NCBI GenBank assembly: GCA_035553855.1
Contig: DATMJO010000016.1
Coordinates: 1 to 64,000 of the forward strand
Length of the DNA stretch: 64,000 nucleotides
Reading direction: 5' to 3'
Source of the DNA: JBBDYQ01 sp035553855
Lineage (GTDB): Bacteria; Actinomycetota; Thermoleophilia; Solirubrobacterales; Thermoleophilaceae
Below the pieces are notes generated by a model. It was not told where the DNA came from, ran no database searches, and worked only from the letters and a program-made list of their open reading frames with translations. The position numbers were made by a program, and so were the translations under genes. This document shows, one piece after another, positions 40,419-48,791 of the stretch (position 1 is the first letter of the stretch; the number at the start of each line of letters is the position of its first letter).

Positions 40419-40421
40419 GCT
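40416..40421 (+). promoter_or_regulatory. Putative -10 box for the aldehyde dehydrogenase gene
   Basis: TAGGCT incorporates the TAG stop codon of the GNAT gene and ends 7 nt before the GTG of the dehydrogenase. Confidence 0.45.
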
Positions 40422-40428
40422 TTCGGGC

Positions 40429-42045
40429 GTGGAGGCAGCCACGAGGCAGGACGCCGGGTCGGAGCCCGCTCCGACCCGGCCGCTCGACTCGTTCAACCCG
40501 GCGACCGGCGAGCTGGTCGGCTCGGTCCCGACGCTGCGCCCGGATCAGGTCCAGGCGGTCGTGGACGACGTCGCCTCGGTCCAGCCCTTCTGGGCCCAGC
40601 TCCCGATCTCCGAGCGCGGTCGCTACATGCGCCGGGCGGCCCAGGTGATCCTCGACCAGCTGGACGACCTCGCCGTGCTGCTGACGCGCGAGCAGGGCAA
40701 GGCCCGGGCCGAGGGCTACACGATGGAGCTGCTCCCGACCGTCGACGCGCTCCACTGGCTCGCCGACAACGCGCCGGGAGTGCTGGGCGACGAGCGCATC
40801 CCCACGCGCCAGCCCTTCCTGCTGCAGAAGCGCCACACCTTCGTCTACGAGCCGCTCGGCGTCGTCGGCGTGATCGCCCCGTGGAACTACCCCTGGTCGA
40901 TCCCGTTCCAGGAGGTCGCGATGGCGCTCGTCGCCGGCAACGGCGTCGTGCTGAAGCCCGCCTCGCTCACGCCGCTGATCGGGGAGCGCATCCAGGCGGT
41001 GTTCGAGCGCGCCGGCGTCCCGGCCGGGCTCGTCCGCACGATCCACGGCGGCGGGGCCGTCGGGCAGGCGCTCGTCGAGTCGAGCGCGGCCAAGATCTTC
41101 TTCACCGGCTCGGTCGAGGTCGGCCGCGGCGTGGGGAAGGCATGCGCCGAGCGGATGAAGGGCGCCGTGCTCGAGCTGGGCGGCAAGGACCCGCAGATCG
41201 TGCTCGCCGACGCGAACCTCCCGAACGCCGTCTCGGGCTGCCTCTGGGGCGGCTTCGCCAACGCCGGGCAGACCTGCTCGGGGATCGAGCGCGTGTACGT
41301 GATGAGCGAGGTCGCCGACCGCTTCGTGGAGGGCGTCGTCGCGGGGGCGAAGCGGCTGAGCGTGGGCGACCCGATGGACTGGGGCGTCGAGGTGGGCCCG
41401 ATGGTCTCGCGCGAGCAGTTCGAGCTCGTCTGCGAGCTGGTGGACGACGCGGTCGCCTCGGGCGCCACGCTCCGCTGCGGTGGGCCGGTGACGCCGGACG
41501 GCCTCGACGGCGCCTTCTTCGCGCCCGCCGTCCTCACCGGCGTCACCCACGACATGCGGATCATGCGCGAGGAGATCTTCGGCCCCGTCGTCCCCATCGT
41601 CACGGTCGAGTCGGAGGAGGAGGCGATCGAGCTCGCCAACAACTCGGAGTTCGGCCTCGGCGCGTCCGTGTGGACGATGGACCGCCACAAGGGCGACCGC
41701 ATCGCGCGGCGGCTCGAGGCCGGAATGGTCTGGATCAACGACCACATGTACACCCACGCGGCATGCCAGTGCGCGTGGGGCGGCGTGAAGGACTCGGGCC
41801 TCGGCCGCTCGCACTCGCGCTTCGGCCTCTACGAGTGCGTGAACGTGAAGCTCGTGGCGCGCGAGCCCTCGCGCACGCGGAACTTCTGGTGGCACCCCTA
41901 CGACGAGTCGCTCGGCGGCGCGATGCGCGCGGCCGGCACGCTCCTCTACGGCCGCGACGAGGACAAGCTCGGAGCGCTCCGGCGCGGCGCGCTGCCGCTC
42001 GCGCGAGTGGGCCGGAGGATGCTCCGCAACAGCTTCCGCGGCTGA
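40429..42045 (+). CDS. NAD(P)-dependent aldehyde dehydrogenase
   Basis: The 538-residue enzyme is an ALDH-superfamily member with FNPATGELVGSVP, IAPWNYPWSIPFQEVAMALVAGN, FTGSVEVGRGVGKAC, the general-base Glu in AVLELGGKDPQIVL and the nucleophilic Cys in FANAGQTCSGIERVYV, then EEIFGPVVPIVTV. It is longer than usual because of an 80-residue C-terminal tail (FWWHPYDESLGGAMRAAGTLLYG) resembling that of long membrane-associated ALDHs. Closest recognisable relatives are fatty- or aromatic-aldehyde dehydrogenases. It converges on a cytochrome P450, so oxidation of a hydroxylated lipid or terpenoid is a plausible shared pathway, but this is inference. Confidence 0.85.
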   Translation: MEAATRQDAGSEPAPTRPLDSFNPATGELVGSVPTLRPDQVQAVVDDVASVQPFWAQLPISERGRYMRRAAQVILDQLDDLAVLLTREQGKARAEGYTMELLPTVDALHWLADNAPGVLGDERIPTRQPFLLQKRHTFVYEPLGVVGVIAPWNYPWSIPFQEVAMALVAGNGVVLKPASLTPLIGERIQAVFERAGVPAGLVRTIHGGGAVGQALVESSAAKIFFTGSVEVGRGVGKACAERMKGAVLELGGKDPQIVLADANLPNAVSGCLWGGFANAGQTCSGIERVYVMSEVADRFVEGVVAGAKRLSVGDPMDWGVEVGPMVSREQFELVCELVDDAVASGATLRCGGPVTPDGLDGAFFAPAVLTGVTHDMRIMREEIFGPVVPIVTVESEEEAIELANNSEFGLGASVWTMDRHKGDRIARRLEAGMVWINDHMYTHAACQCAWGGVKDSGLGRSHSRFGLYECVNVKLVAREPSRTRNFWWHPYDESLGGAMRAAGTLLYGRDEDKLGALRRGALPLARVGRRMLRNSFRG

Positions 42046-42120
42046 CCTGGGAAAAAGGTCCCTGGCACCTTTGTTTCACCGCGGCTGACGGGATGAAAAA
42101 AAGGTCCCTGGCACCTTTGT
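42036..42120 (+). repeat. Tandem pair of GGTCCCTGGCACC-family palindromic repeats with duplicated gene end
   Basis: Two units of about 43 bp each begin with the same 11-bp end of the aldehyde dehydrogenase gene (CCGCGGCTGAC, at 42036 and 42079). Each continues with AAAAAGGTCCCTGGCACC and TTTG. The second unit, with GGGATGAAAAA, matches the element at 6.44 kb more fully. The second unit ends 5 bp before the convergent P450 stop. Confidence 0.75.
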
Positions 42121-42125
42121 TGCGG

Positions 42126-43457
42126 TCAGCGGGGCGTCGCCAGGATGCGCGCGCCGTGCTGCGGCACGTACGTGATCGTGCGGCGCACGATCCGCTCCGG
42201 GGCGCCGGCGGCGCTCAGGTCCCACAGCGGCAGGAGCGTGCGCAGCACCTCCTTCATCTCGAACAGCGCGAACGAGGCGCCGATGCAGCGGCGCACGCCC
42301 CCGCCGAACGGCAGCCACGTGTAGGTGCCCGCGGGCCTGTCCAGGAAGCGCTCGGGACGGAAGCTGAGCGGATCGGGGTAGATGCGCGGGTCGCGGTGGA
42401 TCAGGTAGATGCAGGGGGCGATGGTCGAGCCCACCGGCAAGCGCCAGCCCCCAACCTCGAAGGGCTCGTGCACCTTGCGCACGACGATCGGCAGGACGGG
42501 CCGCAGGCGGAGCGTCTCCTTGATCACCGCGTCGAGGTAGTCCCCGTCCTCCGGCGCGTCCTGCAGCCGGGCGAGGACCTCCGGGTGGTGGACGAGCCGC
42601 TCGAAGGTCCAGGCGAGGCTCGTCGCGGTGGTCTCGTGCCCGGCGACCAGCAGGGTCACCAGCTCGTCGCGCAGCTCGTCGTCGCCCATCGCGGAGCCGT
42701 CCTCGTAACGGGCCTGGAGGAGGAGGCTCAGGATGTCCTCGCGCTCATCCAGCCGCGGGTCGGCGCGGTGTCGGCGGATCTCCTCGAGGAGCAGCTCCGA
42801 GACGGCCTCCGTGGCGCGGGCGAACGCGCTCACGCGGTGCATGCGCTTGCTCCCGATGAACGCGAGCAGGAACAGGCGGCTCCGCTCGCCCGCCCAGTCG
42901 AGCAGCTCGCGCAGCGCGGCCCGGAGCGGATCGAGCCGCTCGGAGCCCTCGACGCCGAAGACCGCGCGCATGATCACCTCGAGCGTGATCGCCTGGGTCG
43001 CGGGCCAGACCGGGAACGCCTCCCCGCGCGGCCAGCGGGCGGCCTCGGCCTCGGCCGCCTCCCGCATGATCGACGCGTAGCTCTGCATCCGCTCGCCGTG
43101 GAAGGCGGGCAGCATGATCCGCCGCTCCTCGAGGTGCCTGCTCCCGTCGAGCAGCAGCAGGGAGCGCGAGCCCACGATCGGGCCGAGCACCGCGTTCGCC
43201 TCGCCCGCCCGCAGCGCCTCCGGCGATGCCTGGAAGACGCGCTTGACGTCGTCGGGGTCCGCCACGAGCACCCAGCGGCCCTCGCGGACGATCGGGAAGC
43301 TGAAGACGTCGCCGTAGCGGCGGCGGCACTCCTCCATGTAGGCGGTCGGCCTGACCATCCAGCGCGCCGTGGACAGCGCGGGCGGGAGGTTCGGGCCGGG
43401 CGGGATCCCGTCGCGCAGCGCGCCTCGTTCCCGGGGGGGTGCCGCGGTGGCGGTCAC
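42126..43457 (-). CDS. Cytochrome P450
   Basis: The 443-residue protein is a soluble bacterial P450. The I-helix oxygen-binding motif is LLVAGHETTATSLAW, the K-helix ExxR is KETLRLRP, the meander is FRPERFLD and the haem-Cys loop is PFGGGVRRCIGASFALFEMK. The overall pattern (PPGPNLPPAL start, YGDVFSFPIVREGRWVLVADPDDVK) resembles CYP families related to fatty-acid or terpenoid hydroxylases. No ferredoxin or reductase is adjacent. The GTG start has TACGGT 7 nt upstream, and the gene is transcribed divergently from the siroheme/haem block. Confidence 0.9.
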   Translation of the reverse strand: MTATAAPPRERGALRDGIPPGPNLPPALSTARWMVRPTAYMEECRRRYGDVFSFPIVREGRWVLVADPDDVKRVFQASPEALRAGEANAVLGPIVGSRSLLLLDGSRHLEERRIMLPAFHGERMQSYASIMREAAEAEAARWPRGEAFPVWPATQAITLEVIMRAVFGVEGSERLDPLRAALRELLDWAGERSRLFLLAFIGSKRMHRVSAFARATEAVSELLLEEIRRHRADPRLDEREDILSLLLQARYEDGSAMGDDELRDELVTLLVAGHETTATSLAWTFERLVHHPEVLARLQDAPEDGDYLDAVIKETLRLRPVLPIVVRKVHEPFEVGGWRLPVGSTIAPCIYLIHRDPRIYPDPLSFRPERFLDRPAGTYTWLPFGGGVRRCIGASFALFEMKEVLRTLLPLWDLSAAGAPERIVRRTITYVPQHGARILATPR

Positions 43458-43464
43458 GCCGGTA

Positions 43465-43470
43465 ACCGTA
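43465..43470 (-). promoter_or_regulatory. Putative -10 box for the P450 gene
   Basis: TACGGT on the minus strand ends 7 nt before the GTG of the P450 gene. Confidence 0.4.
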
Positions 43471-43483
43471 CCGCCCGGGTGCC

Positions 43484-43489
43484 TACACT
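43484..43489 (+). promoter_or_regulatory. Putative -10 box for the precorrin-2 dehydrogenase gene
   Basis: TACACT ends 7 nt before the ATG, with no ribosome site; the divergent P450 box is only 14 bp away. Confidence 0.45.
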
Positions 43490-43496
43490 CCCTCGC

Positions 43497-44234
43497 ATGC
43501 CCGCCCAGGCCTACGCAGGCAAGGAATGCGTCTGCCAGCTCAAGAAGGGGATCTGCGACCAGAGCTGCGTTCGCGGCATGCTCGAGACCCCCTTCTACAT
43601 CGCCTGCCTGAAGCTCGGCGGGCGCAAGTGCCTGGTCGTCGGCGGCGGGGACATCGGCCTCGAGAAGGTCGAGGGCCTGCTCGCCTGCGACGGCGAGGTC
43701 ACCCTTGTCGCGCCCGAGGCGATCGAGCCGCTCGAGCGCCTCGCCGAGGAGGGCTCGATCCGCTGGGAGCGCCGCGAGTACGAGACGGGCGACCTCGACG
43801 GCAGCTTCATGGCGATCGCCGCGACGAACGACACGGACGTGAACATCCGCATCTACAACGAGGCGGAGGAGCGGGCGATGCTCGTGAACGTCGTCGACGT
43901 CCCGCCGCTGTGCAACTTCATCCTGCCCGCGATCGTCCGCAAGGGCCCGCTCGCCATCGCGATCTCGACCGCGGGCGCCTCGCCCGCCCTCGCCAAGCGC
44001 ATCCGCAACGAGATCTCCGAGCAGTACGGCGCACCCTACGCGCGCCTCGCCGAGTTGCTGAACGAGGTCCGCGGCTGGGCCAAGGGGACGCTTCCCACCT
44101 ATCAGGACCGCAAGGCCTTCTTCGAGGGGATCGTGAACGGCGAGCCCGACCCGGTCGACCTCCTGCGGGCGGGCGACGAGCAGGCCGTCCGCGACCTGAT
44201 CGCGGCCGCGCAGCGCACGGCGACCCCCGCGTAG
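43497..44234 (+). CDS. Precorrin-2 dehydrogenase/sirohydrochlorin ferrochelatase-like protein with Cys-rich N-terminus
   Basis: The 245-residue protein matches the CysG-N/Met8p fold, which oxidises precorrin-2 to sirohydrochlorin and may insert iron. FYIACLKLGGRKCLVVGGGDIGLEKVEGLLACDGEVTLVAPE is the NAD-binding part, NEAEERAMLVNVVDVPPLCNFILPAIVRKGPLAIAISTAGASPALA the active-site half, and a helical C-terminus follows. The precorrin-2-forming CobA domain is encoded 6 kb downstream. Unusually, the first 30 residues contain four cysteines (KECVCQLKKGICDQSC), suggesting a metal or cluster site not found in CysG. This gene opens the tetrapyrrole block. Confidence 0.85.
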   Translation: MPAQAYAGKECVCQLKKGICDQSCVRGMLETPFYIACLKLGGRKCLVVGGGDIGLEKVEGLLACDGEVTLVAPEAIEPLERLAEEGSIRWERREYETGDLDGSFMAIAATNDTDVNIRIYNEAEERAMLVNVVDVPPLCNFILPAIVRKGPLAIAISTAGASPALAKRIRNEISEQYGAPYARLAELLNEVRGWAKGTLPTYQDRKAFFEGIVNGEPDPVDLLRAGDEQAVRDLIAAAQRTATPA

Positions 44235-44271
44235 GCCCCGCGGCCCGGGCGGCCGTGCGTGGGACAGGCCG

Positions 44272-44277
44272 TAGGCT
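44272..44277 (+). promoter_or_regulatory. Putative -10 box for moaC
   Basis: TAGGCT ends 6 nt before the GTG of moaC. Confidence 0.4.
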
Positions 44278-44283
44278 TGGCCC

Positions 44284-44766
44284 GTGGCAGGCGACCTCTC
44301 ACACCTCGACGACTCTGGCGCCGCGCGCATGGTGGACGTCGGCGAGAAGCCCGAGACCTCCCGGCGCGCCGTCGCCCGCTGCACGGTCGTGATGGCCCCG
44401 GAGACCGCGGCGGCGGTCGCCGCAGGCGACGCGCCGAAGGGCGACGTCGTCGGCACGGCCAGGATCGCCGGCATCCAGGCGGCCAAGCGCACCGCCGACC
44501 TCGTCCCGCTCTGCCACCCGCTGCCGCTCTCGTTCGTGGACGTCCGGATCGAGATCGACCCCGCCGAGGGGGTCGCCCGGATCGAGGCCGAGGCGCGGAC
44601 GACCGCCCGCACGGGAGTCGAGATGGAGGCGATGACCGCCTGCTCCGTGGCCGCGCTCACGGTGTACGACATGGTCAAGGGGATCGAGCGCGGGGTCCGG
44701 GTCACGGACCTCCGCCTCGCCGAGAAGACCGGCGGGCGGGAGGACTGGTGCGAGCCGCCGTCCTGA
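44284..44766 (+). CDS. moaC: Cyclic pyranopterin monophosphate synthase
   Basis: The 160-residue enzyme acts with MoaA to make the pterin core of molybdenum cofactor. Conserved blocks are LSHLDDSGAARMVDVGEKPET, GTARIAGIQAAKRTADLVPLCHPLPLSFVDV (with the catalytic His/Lys region) and ARTGVEMEAMTACSVAALTVYDMVKGIERGV. MoaA, MoaD and MoaE are not in the window. The gene overlaps the next Moco gene by 19 bp. Confidence 0.95.
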   Translation: MAGDLSHLDDSGAARMVDVGEKPETSRRAVARCTVVMAPETAAAVAAGDAPKGDVVGTARIAGIQAAKRTADLVPLCHPLPLSFVDVRIEIDPAEGVARIEAEARTTARTGVEMEAMTACSVAALTVYDMVKGIERGVRVTDLRLAEKTGGREDWCEPPS

Positions 44767-45212
44767 CGGTCTCGACCTCGATCGCGGCGGGCGAGGGGGA
44801 CGACGTGTCCGGGCCGGAGCTCGTGCGCCTCTGCCAGGCCGCCGGGCTCGAGACCACCCACGAGGTCGTGAGCGACGATCGCGCCGCTCTCGAGGAGGCG
44901 CTGCGGCGGCTCGCCGACGGCGAGGGCGTCGAGTTCGTCTTCACGACCGGTGGCACCGGCCTGACGCCGGACGACGTGACGCCGGAGGCCACCCGCGCGG
45001 TGATCGACCGCGAGGCCCCGGGCTTCGCCGAGACGATCCGCGCCGAATCGCGCTCCCACACGCCGCTCGGGATCCTCACCCGCGGCGTCTCGGGCATCCG
45101 CGGCCGCACGCTGATCGTGAACTTCCCGGGCTCCCCGAACGGCGTTCGCCAGTCGTGGCCCGTGGTGGAGCCGACCCTCCGCCACGCGGCCGAGACGCTG
45201 CGGCGCGACTGA
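44748..45212 (+). CDS. mog: Molybdopterin adenylyltransferase MogA/MoaB
   Basis: The 154-residue protein is a MogA/MoaB-type enzyme that adenylylates molybdopterin before metal insertion. It has VLTVSTSIAAGEGDDVSGPELVRL, VSDDRAALEEALRRLADG, the TGGTG signature in VFTTGGTGLTPDDVTPEATRAVIDREAPG, and the end NFPGSPNGVRQSWPVV. A GTG start preceded by GGGAGG lies inside the 3' end of moaC, so it is translated from the same mRNA. MogA and MoaB share this fold and I cannot separate them from sequence alone. Confidence 0.87.
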   Translation: MRAAVLTVSTSIAAGEGDDVSGPELVRLCQAAGLETTHEVVSDDRAALEEALRRLADGEGVEFVFTTGGTGLTPDDVTPEATRAVIDREAPGFAETIRAESRSHTPLGILTRGVSGIRGRTLIVNFPGSPNGVRQSWPVVEPTLRHAAETLRRD

Positions 45213-45213
45213 C

Positions 45214-45900
45214 GTGGGGACGGGGGCGCAGGAGCCGGCGCTCGCGATCGAGGGCCTCGAGCGCCACTACGGCGACCGCATCGCGCTTGCCGGCGTCACC
45301 CTGTCGCTCCCCGTGGGCGCCACCCTCGCCGTGTTCGGCGCGAACGGCGCGGGCAAGACAACGCTCCTGCGGGTGCTCGCCACGCTCCTGCGCCCGCATG
45401 GCGGCAGCGTCACCGCGCTCGACGCCTCCCTGCCCGACGACGCATGGCGGCTGCGCGGGCGGGTGGGCTACCTCGCCCACGAGGCCCTGCTCTACCGCGA
45501 CCTCACGCCGCGCGAGAACCTGCTCCTTCACGCCCGCCTCCACGGCCTGCCCGCCGCGCGGGTGGACGAGCTGATCGCGCAGGTCGGGCTCGCGCGCCGC
45601 GCGGGCGACCGCGTCCGCGACCTCTCGCGCGGGATGGTGCAGCGGGTCGCCGCCGCCCGCGCCGTGATCCACGACCCTCCGCTGCTCCTGCTGGACGAGC
45701 CCCGGGCCGGTCTCGACCCGGGCGCAGCGGCGCGGCTCGAGCCGCTGATCGGCCGCGAGTCCGGGCGGACCCGCGTGCTCGTCACCCACGACGTCGATGC
45801 CGGGCTCGCCGAGTGCGACCTGGCGCTCGGCCTGAAGCTCGGGCGGCAGGTCTTCTGCGGCCGGGCGACCGCGGACGAGGTCCGGGAGCTCTACCGGTGA
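45214..45900 (+). CDS. ccmA: Haem ABC exporter ATPase CcmA
   Basis: The 228-residue ATPase powers the CcmABC(D) complex of system I cytochrome c maturation, which releases haem-loaded CcmE. Motifs are Walker A FGANGAGKTT, signature DLSRGMVQRVAAARAV (the CcmA-type LSRGM variant), Walker B LLLLDEPRAGLDP and the switch VTHDVD. The order ccmA-ccmB-ccmC-ccmD follows without gaps. The GTG start is one base after the mog stop, so the whole block from moaC to hemC may be one transcript. CcmE, CcmF and CcmH are not in this window. Confidence 0.9.
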   Translation: MGTGAQEPALAIEGLERHYGDRIALAGVTLSLPVGATLAVFGANGAGKTTLLRVLATLLRPHGGSVTALDASLPDDAWRLRGRVGYLAHEALLYRDLTPRENLLLHARLHGLPAARVDELIAQVGLARRAGDRVRDLSRGMVQRVAAARAVIHDPPLLLLDEPRAGLDPGAAARLEPLIGRESGRTRVLVTHDVDAGLAECDLALGLKLGRQVFCGRATADEVRELYR

Positions 45901-46571
45901 TCCGCGCGGCGCTCGCGATCCTGCGCAAGGACCTGCGGCTCGAGCTGCGGACGGGCGAGTCGGCGCCCGCGATGGTCCTGTTCTCGCTGATCGTCTTCGT
46001 GCTGTTCCACTTCGGGCTCGACCGGGACACGCTGGAGGGCGACCTCGCGAGCGGCGTGCTCTGGGTGACGATCCTGCTCGCGGCGGTGCTGGGTGTGAAC
46101 CGGCTGTTCGCATCGGAGCGGGAGGGCGCCGCGATCGACGGCGTGCTGATGGCGCCGATCGACCGCACGGCGTTCTTCCTCGCGAAGGCCGCGGCGCTGT
46201 TCCTCTACCTCGTCGCGCTCGAGCTCGTGGCGCTGCCGGCGTTCGCGTTCCTGCTGCTCTCGCCGTCGCTCACCGGGGCCCTGCCGGAGCTGCTCGCCAT
46301 CGTCCTGCTGGCCGACATCGGGCTCGCGGCGGTGGGCGCGCTCGTCGCCGCGCTCGCAGTCGAGACCCGCACACGCGAGCTGATCGTGCCCCTGATGCTG
46401 CTGCCGCTGCTCGTCCCGGTCGTGATCGCCGCGGCGGCCGCCACGGAGCCGCTCTTCTCGGGCAGCCAGGCGCCGGACGACCTGGGCACCTGGCTGGGAG
46501 TGCTCAGCCTCTACGATTCGGTGTTCGTGCTCGTATCGATAGCGGTCTTCGACTTCCTCCTGGAGGACTGA
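45897..46571 (+). CDS. ccmB: Haem exporter membrane protein CcmB
   Basis: The 224-residue protein has six hydrophobic segments and the CcmB-typical N-terminal ALAILRKDLRLELRTGESAPAMVLFSLIVFVLFHF and the loop RLFASEREGAAIDGVLMAPIDRTAFFLAKA. It is the permease partner of CcmA. The GTG start overlaps the ccmA stop as GTGA, and the stop overlaps ccmC as TGATG. Confidence 0.88.
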   Translation: MIRAALAILRKDLRLELRTGESAPAMVLFSLIVFVLFHFGLDRDTLEGDLASGVLWVTILLAAVLGVNRLFASEREGAAIDGVLMAPIDRTAFFLAKAAALFLYLVALELVALPAFAFLLLSPSLTGALPELLAIVLLADIGLAAVGALVAALAVETRTRELIVPLMLLPLLVPVVIAAAAATEPLFSGSQAPDDLGTWLGVLSLYDSVFVLVSIAVFDFLLED

Positions 46572-47296
46572 TGGCAGGACCCCACGGCAGGAATCTCCGC
46601 TGGTGGGCCCTGGGCTCCGCGGCGCTGATGGCGGCGGCGCTGTCGCTCGTCTTCTTCTACGCGCCCAACGACGCCGACCAGGGCTTCATCCAGAAGATCT
46701 TCTACGTGCACGTGCCGATGGCCATCGTGGCGCTCGGCGGCTTCGTCGCCGCCGGGGTCATGGCGATCAAGCACCTGCGCACCGGCGACCGCGTCTGGGA
46801 CCTGCGCAGCTACGTCACGATCCACATCTCGATCATCCTCGGCGTCGGCGTGCTCATCACCGGCTCGATCTGGGCGCGCGCCTCCTGGGGCAAGTGGTGG
46901 GTCTGGGAGGAGCCGGTCCTCGTCTCGTTCCTGATCGTCTTCCTCCTCTACTGCGTCTACTACCCGCTGCGCTTCTCGATCGAGGACCCCGGGCGCCAGG
47001 GGCGCTACTCCTCCGTCTTCGCCGTCGTGGCGGGCGCGTTCGTGCCGCTCAACTTCATGGCGGTGCGCCTCGCCGAGTCGTACACGCACCCGCGCGTCCT
47101 CTCCCAGACCGGCGGCAGCCTTCCGGGGGAGCAGCGGCTCACCTTCATCGTCGCGATCGTCGCCATGACCGCGCTGTTCGTGACGCTCGTGAAGCTCGAG
47201 ATCACCGCGAAGAGCGCGGCGATGCGGATCAAGCGGCTGCGCGCCCGGATGGAGCGCGCCGCCGAGGAGCGCGAGAGCGCGCTGGTGGCCGGCTGA
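46571..47296 (+). CDS. ccmC: Cytochrome c biogenesis protein CcmC
   Basis: The 241-residue membrane protein has six spans and the tryptophan-rich haem-handling segment SWGKWWVWEEPVLVS between them, the equivalent of WGxWWxWD. Flanking histidines are in FYVHVPMAI and TIHISIILG (haem ligands in CcmC) and a third in SYTHPRVL. It presents haem to the chaperone CcmE at the outer face. The last 25 residues form a charged cytoplasmic helix. It lies in the unbroken ccmABCD-hemA chain. Confidence 0.9.
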   Translation: MAGPHGRNLRWWALGSAALMAAALSLVFFYAPNDADQGFIQKIFYVHVPMAIVALGGFVAAGVMAIKHLRTGDRVWDLRSYVTIHISIILGVGVLITGSIWARASWGKWWVWEEPVLVSFLIVFLLYCVYYPLRFSIEDPGRQGRYSSVFAVVAGAFVPLNFMAVRLAESYTHPRVLSQTGGSLPGEQRLTFIVAIVAMTALFVTLVKLEITAKSAAMRIKRLRARMERAAEERESALVAG

Positions 47297-47454
47297 TGCC
47301 CGCCCTTCCCCTGGACGAGGCGGGCAGGTACGTGGCGGGGGCCTACGGCGTCTTCGTCACGCTGATCCTCGTGTACGTCGCGATCATGGGCGCGAAGCTC
47401 CAGCGGATCGACAACGACCTGGCGGAGCTCGAGCGGCTGGCGGGCGAGGACTGA
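47296..47454 (+). CDS. ccmD: CcmD-like small membrane protein
   Basis: The 52-residue protein has one span (AGAYGVFVTLILVYVAIMGAK split by its AYG start) followed by a short charged helix QRIDNDLAELERLAGED, exactly the layout of CcmD, which stabilises the CcmABC complex. Both ends are TGATG junctions with ccmC and hemA. Position and architecture identify it; sequence conservation in this family is always low. Confidence 0.8.
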   Translation: MPALPLDEAGRYVAGAYGVFVTLILVYVAIMGAKLQRIDNDLAELERLAGED

Positions 47455-48791
47455 TGGACGCCCTGCTCGTCCTCGGCGTCTCCCACAAGACCGCGCCGCT
47501 CGCGCTGCGCGAGCGCCTGGCGCTGCCCGAGCGCCGGGCGGCGGCCTTCCTCATGGAGCTGCTCGCGGACGCCGCCATCCACGAGGCCGTGGCGATCTCC
47601 ACCTGCAACCGCACCGAGGTGTACCTGTTCGCAGCCGACCCGGTGGGCGCCGAGGCCGCCGCGCTCGGCGCGCTCGCCGCGCAGGCGGAGATGGCCCCGA
47701 CCGAGCTCGCGGGCAGCCTCTACTCCCGCCGCGGCGCCGACGCGGTCCGCCACCTGTTCGAGGTGGCCGCGGGCCTGGACTCGATGGTGATCGGCGAGGC
47801 CGAGATCCAGGGCCAGGTGAAGCGCGCGTACCAGTCCGCTCTCGTCGAGGGCGCCACCGGGCCGCTCACGAACCGGCTCTTCCGGGACGCGATCTCGACC
47901 GGCAAGCGCGTGCGCTCCGAGACCGGCATCGGGCGCTCCCACGTGTCGGTCTCCTCGATCGCGGTCGAGCTCGCGCGCGCGACCTTCGGCGAGCTGGCGC
48001 GGCGGCGCGTGCTGGTCGTCGGGGCCGGCGAGAACGGCGAGCTCACCGCCGAGGCGCTCCACCGTCACGGCGTCGAGTCGGTGTTCATCGCGAACCGCCG
48101 CTACGACCGCGCGATCGGCCTCGCCCAGCGCTTCGGCGGCGTCGCCCTTCGGCTCGACGACATGCCGGACGAGCTGGTGCGCTCGGACATCGTCGTGACC
48201 TCCACGAACTGCCCGTTCCCGATCATCGGCCGCGAGGAGCTCGCCGACGTCATGGACGAGCGCGAGGGCCGCCCGCTCGTGATGATCGACCTAGCCGTGC
48301 CGCGCGACGTCGAACCCGAGGCGCGCTCGATCGAGGGCGTGACCGTGATCGACATGGACGACCTCCAGGAGGAGGCGGCCTCGAGCCTCGGCGCGCGAGC
48401 CTCGGAGTCGGGGGTCGCGCGCGAGATCGTGCACGCCGAGGTCGAGCGCTTCAGCGAGTGGATCGCCGGCCTCGAGGCCGTGCCCACGATCGCCGCCCTC
48501 CGCGACCGCGGCGAGCAGGTAGTCGAGCACGTGCTTCGCGAGAACGAGTCCCGCTGGGAGTCCCTCAGCGAGGCCGACCGGGAGCGGCTCGGCGTGATGG
48601 CCCACGCGATCGTGAGCCGCCTCCTGCACGAGCCGACGATGCGCCTCCGCGGCGTCGGCGACGGCGAGGCCTCCTACATCCACGTCCAGGCGCTGCGCGA
48701 CCTGTTCGGCCTCGAGCCCCCGCCGCCCATGGGCGAGGAGGAGGCCGCCGAGGTCACGTCGCTCGAAGCGCGCAGGCGGCGTAGGCGCTGA
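47454..48791 (+). CDS. hemA: Glutamyl-tRNA reductase
   Basis: The 445-residue enzyme performs the first committed step of C5 tetrapyrrole synthesis, making glutamate-1-semialdehyde from glutamyl-tRNA. Signatures are VLGVSHKTAPLALRERL, the nucleophilic Cys51 in AISTCNRTEVYLF, VIGEAEIQGQVKRAY, the NADPH-binding VLVVGAGENGELTAEAL and the C-terminal dimerisation helices. It starts on the last base of the ccmD stop, which ties haem synthesis to cytochrome c assembly. The following hemC begins inside its stop codon. Confidence 0.95.
   Translation: MDALLVLGVSHKTAPLALRERLALPERRAAAFLMELLADAAIHEAVAISTCNRTEVYLFAADPVGAEAAALGALAAQAEMAPTELAGSLYSRRGADAVRHLFEVAAGLDSMVIGEAEIQGQVKRAYQSALVEGATGPLTNRLFRDAISTGKRVRSETGIGRSHVSVSSIAVELARATFGELARRRVLVVGAGENGELTAEALHRHGVESVFIANRRYDRAIGLAQRFGGVALRLDDMPDELVRSDIVVTSTNCPFPIIGREELADVMDEREGRPLVMIDLAVPRDVEPEARSIEGVTVIDMDDLQEEAASSLGARASESGVAREIVHAEVERFSEWIAGLEAVPTIAALRDRGEQVVEHVLRENESRWESLSEADRERLGVMAHAIVSRLLHEPTMRLRGVGDGEASYIHVQALRDLFGLEPPPPMGEEEAAEVTSLEARRRRRR

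Noticed and set aside
40881..44234. A very long open frame running through the aldehyde dehydrogenase, the repeats and the P450 region
   Set aside because: It is a shadow frame produced by high GC. Only its last part, from 43497, has gene-like content.
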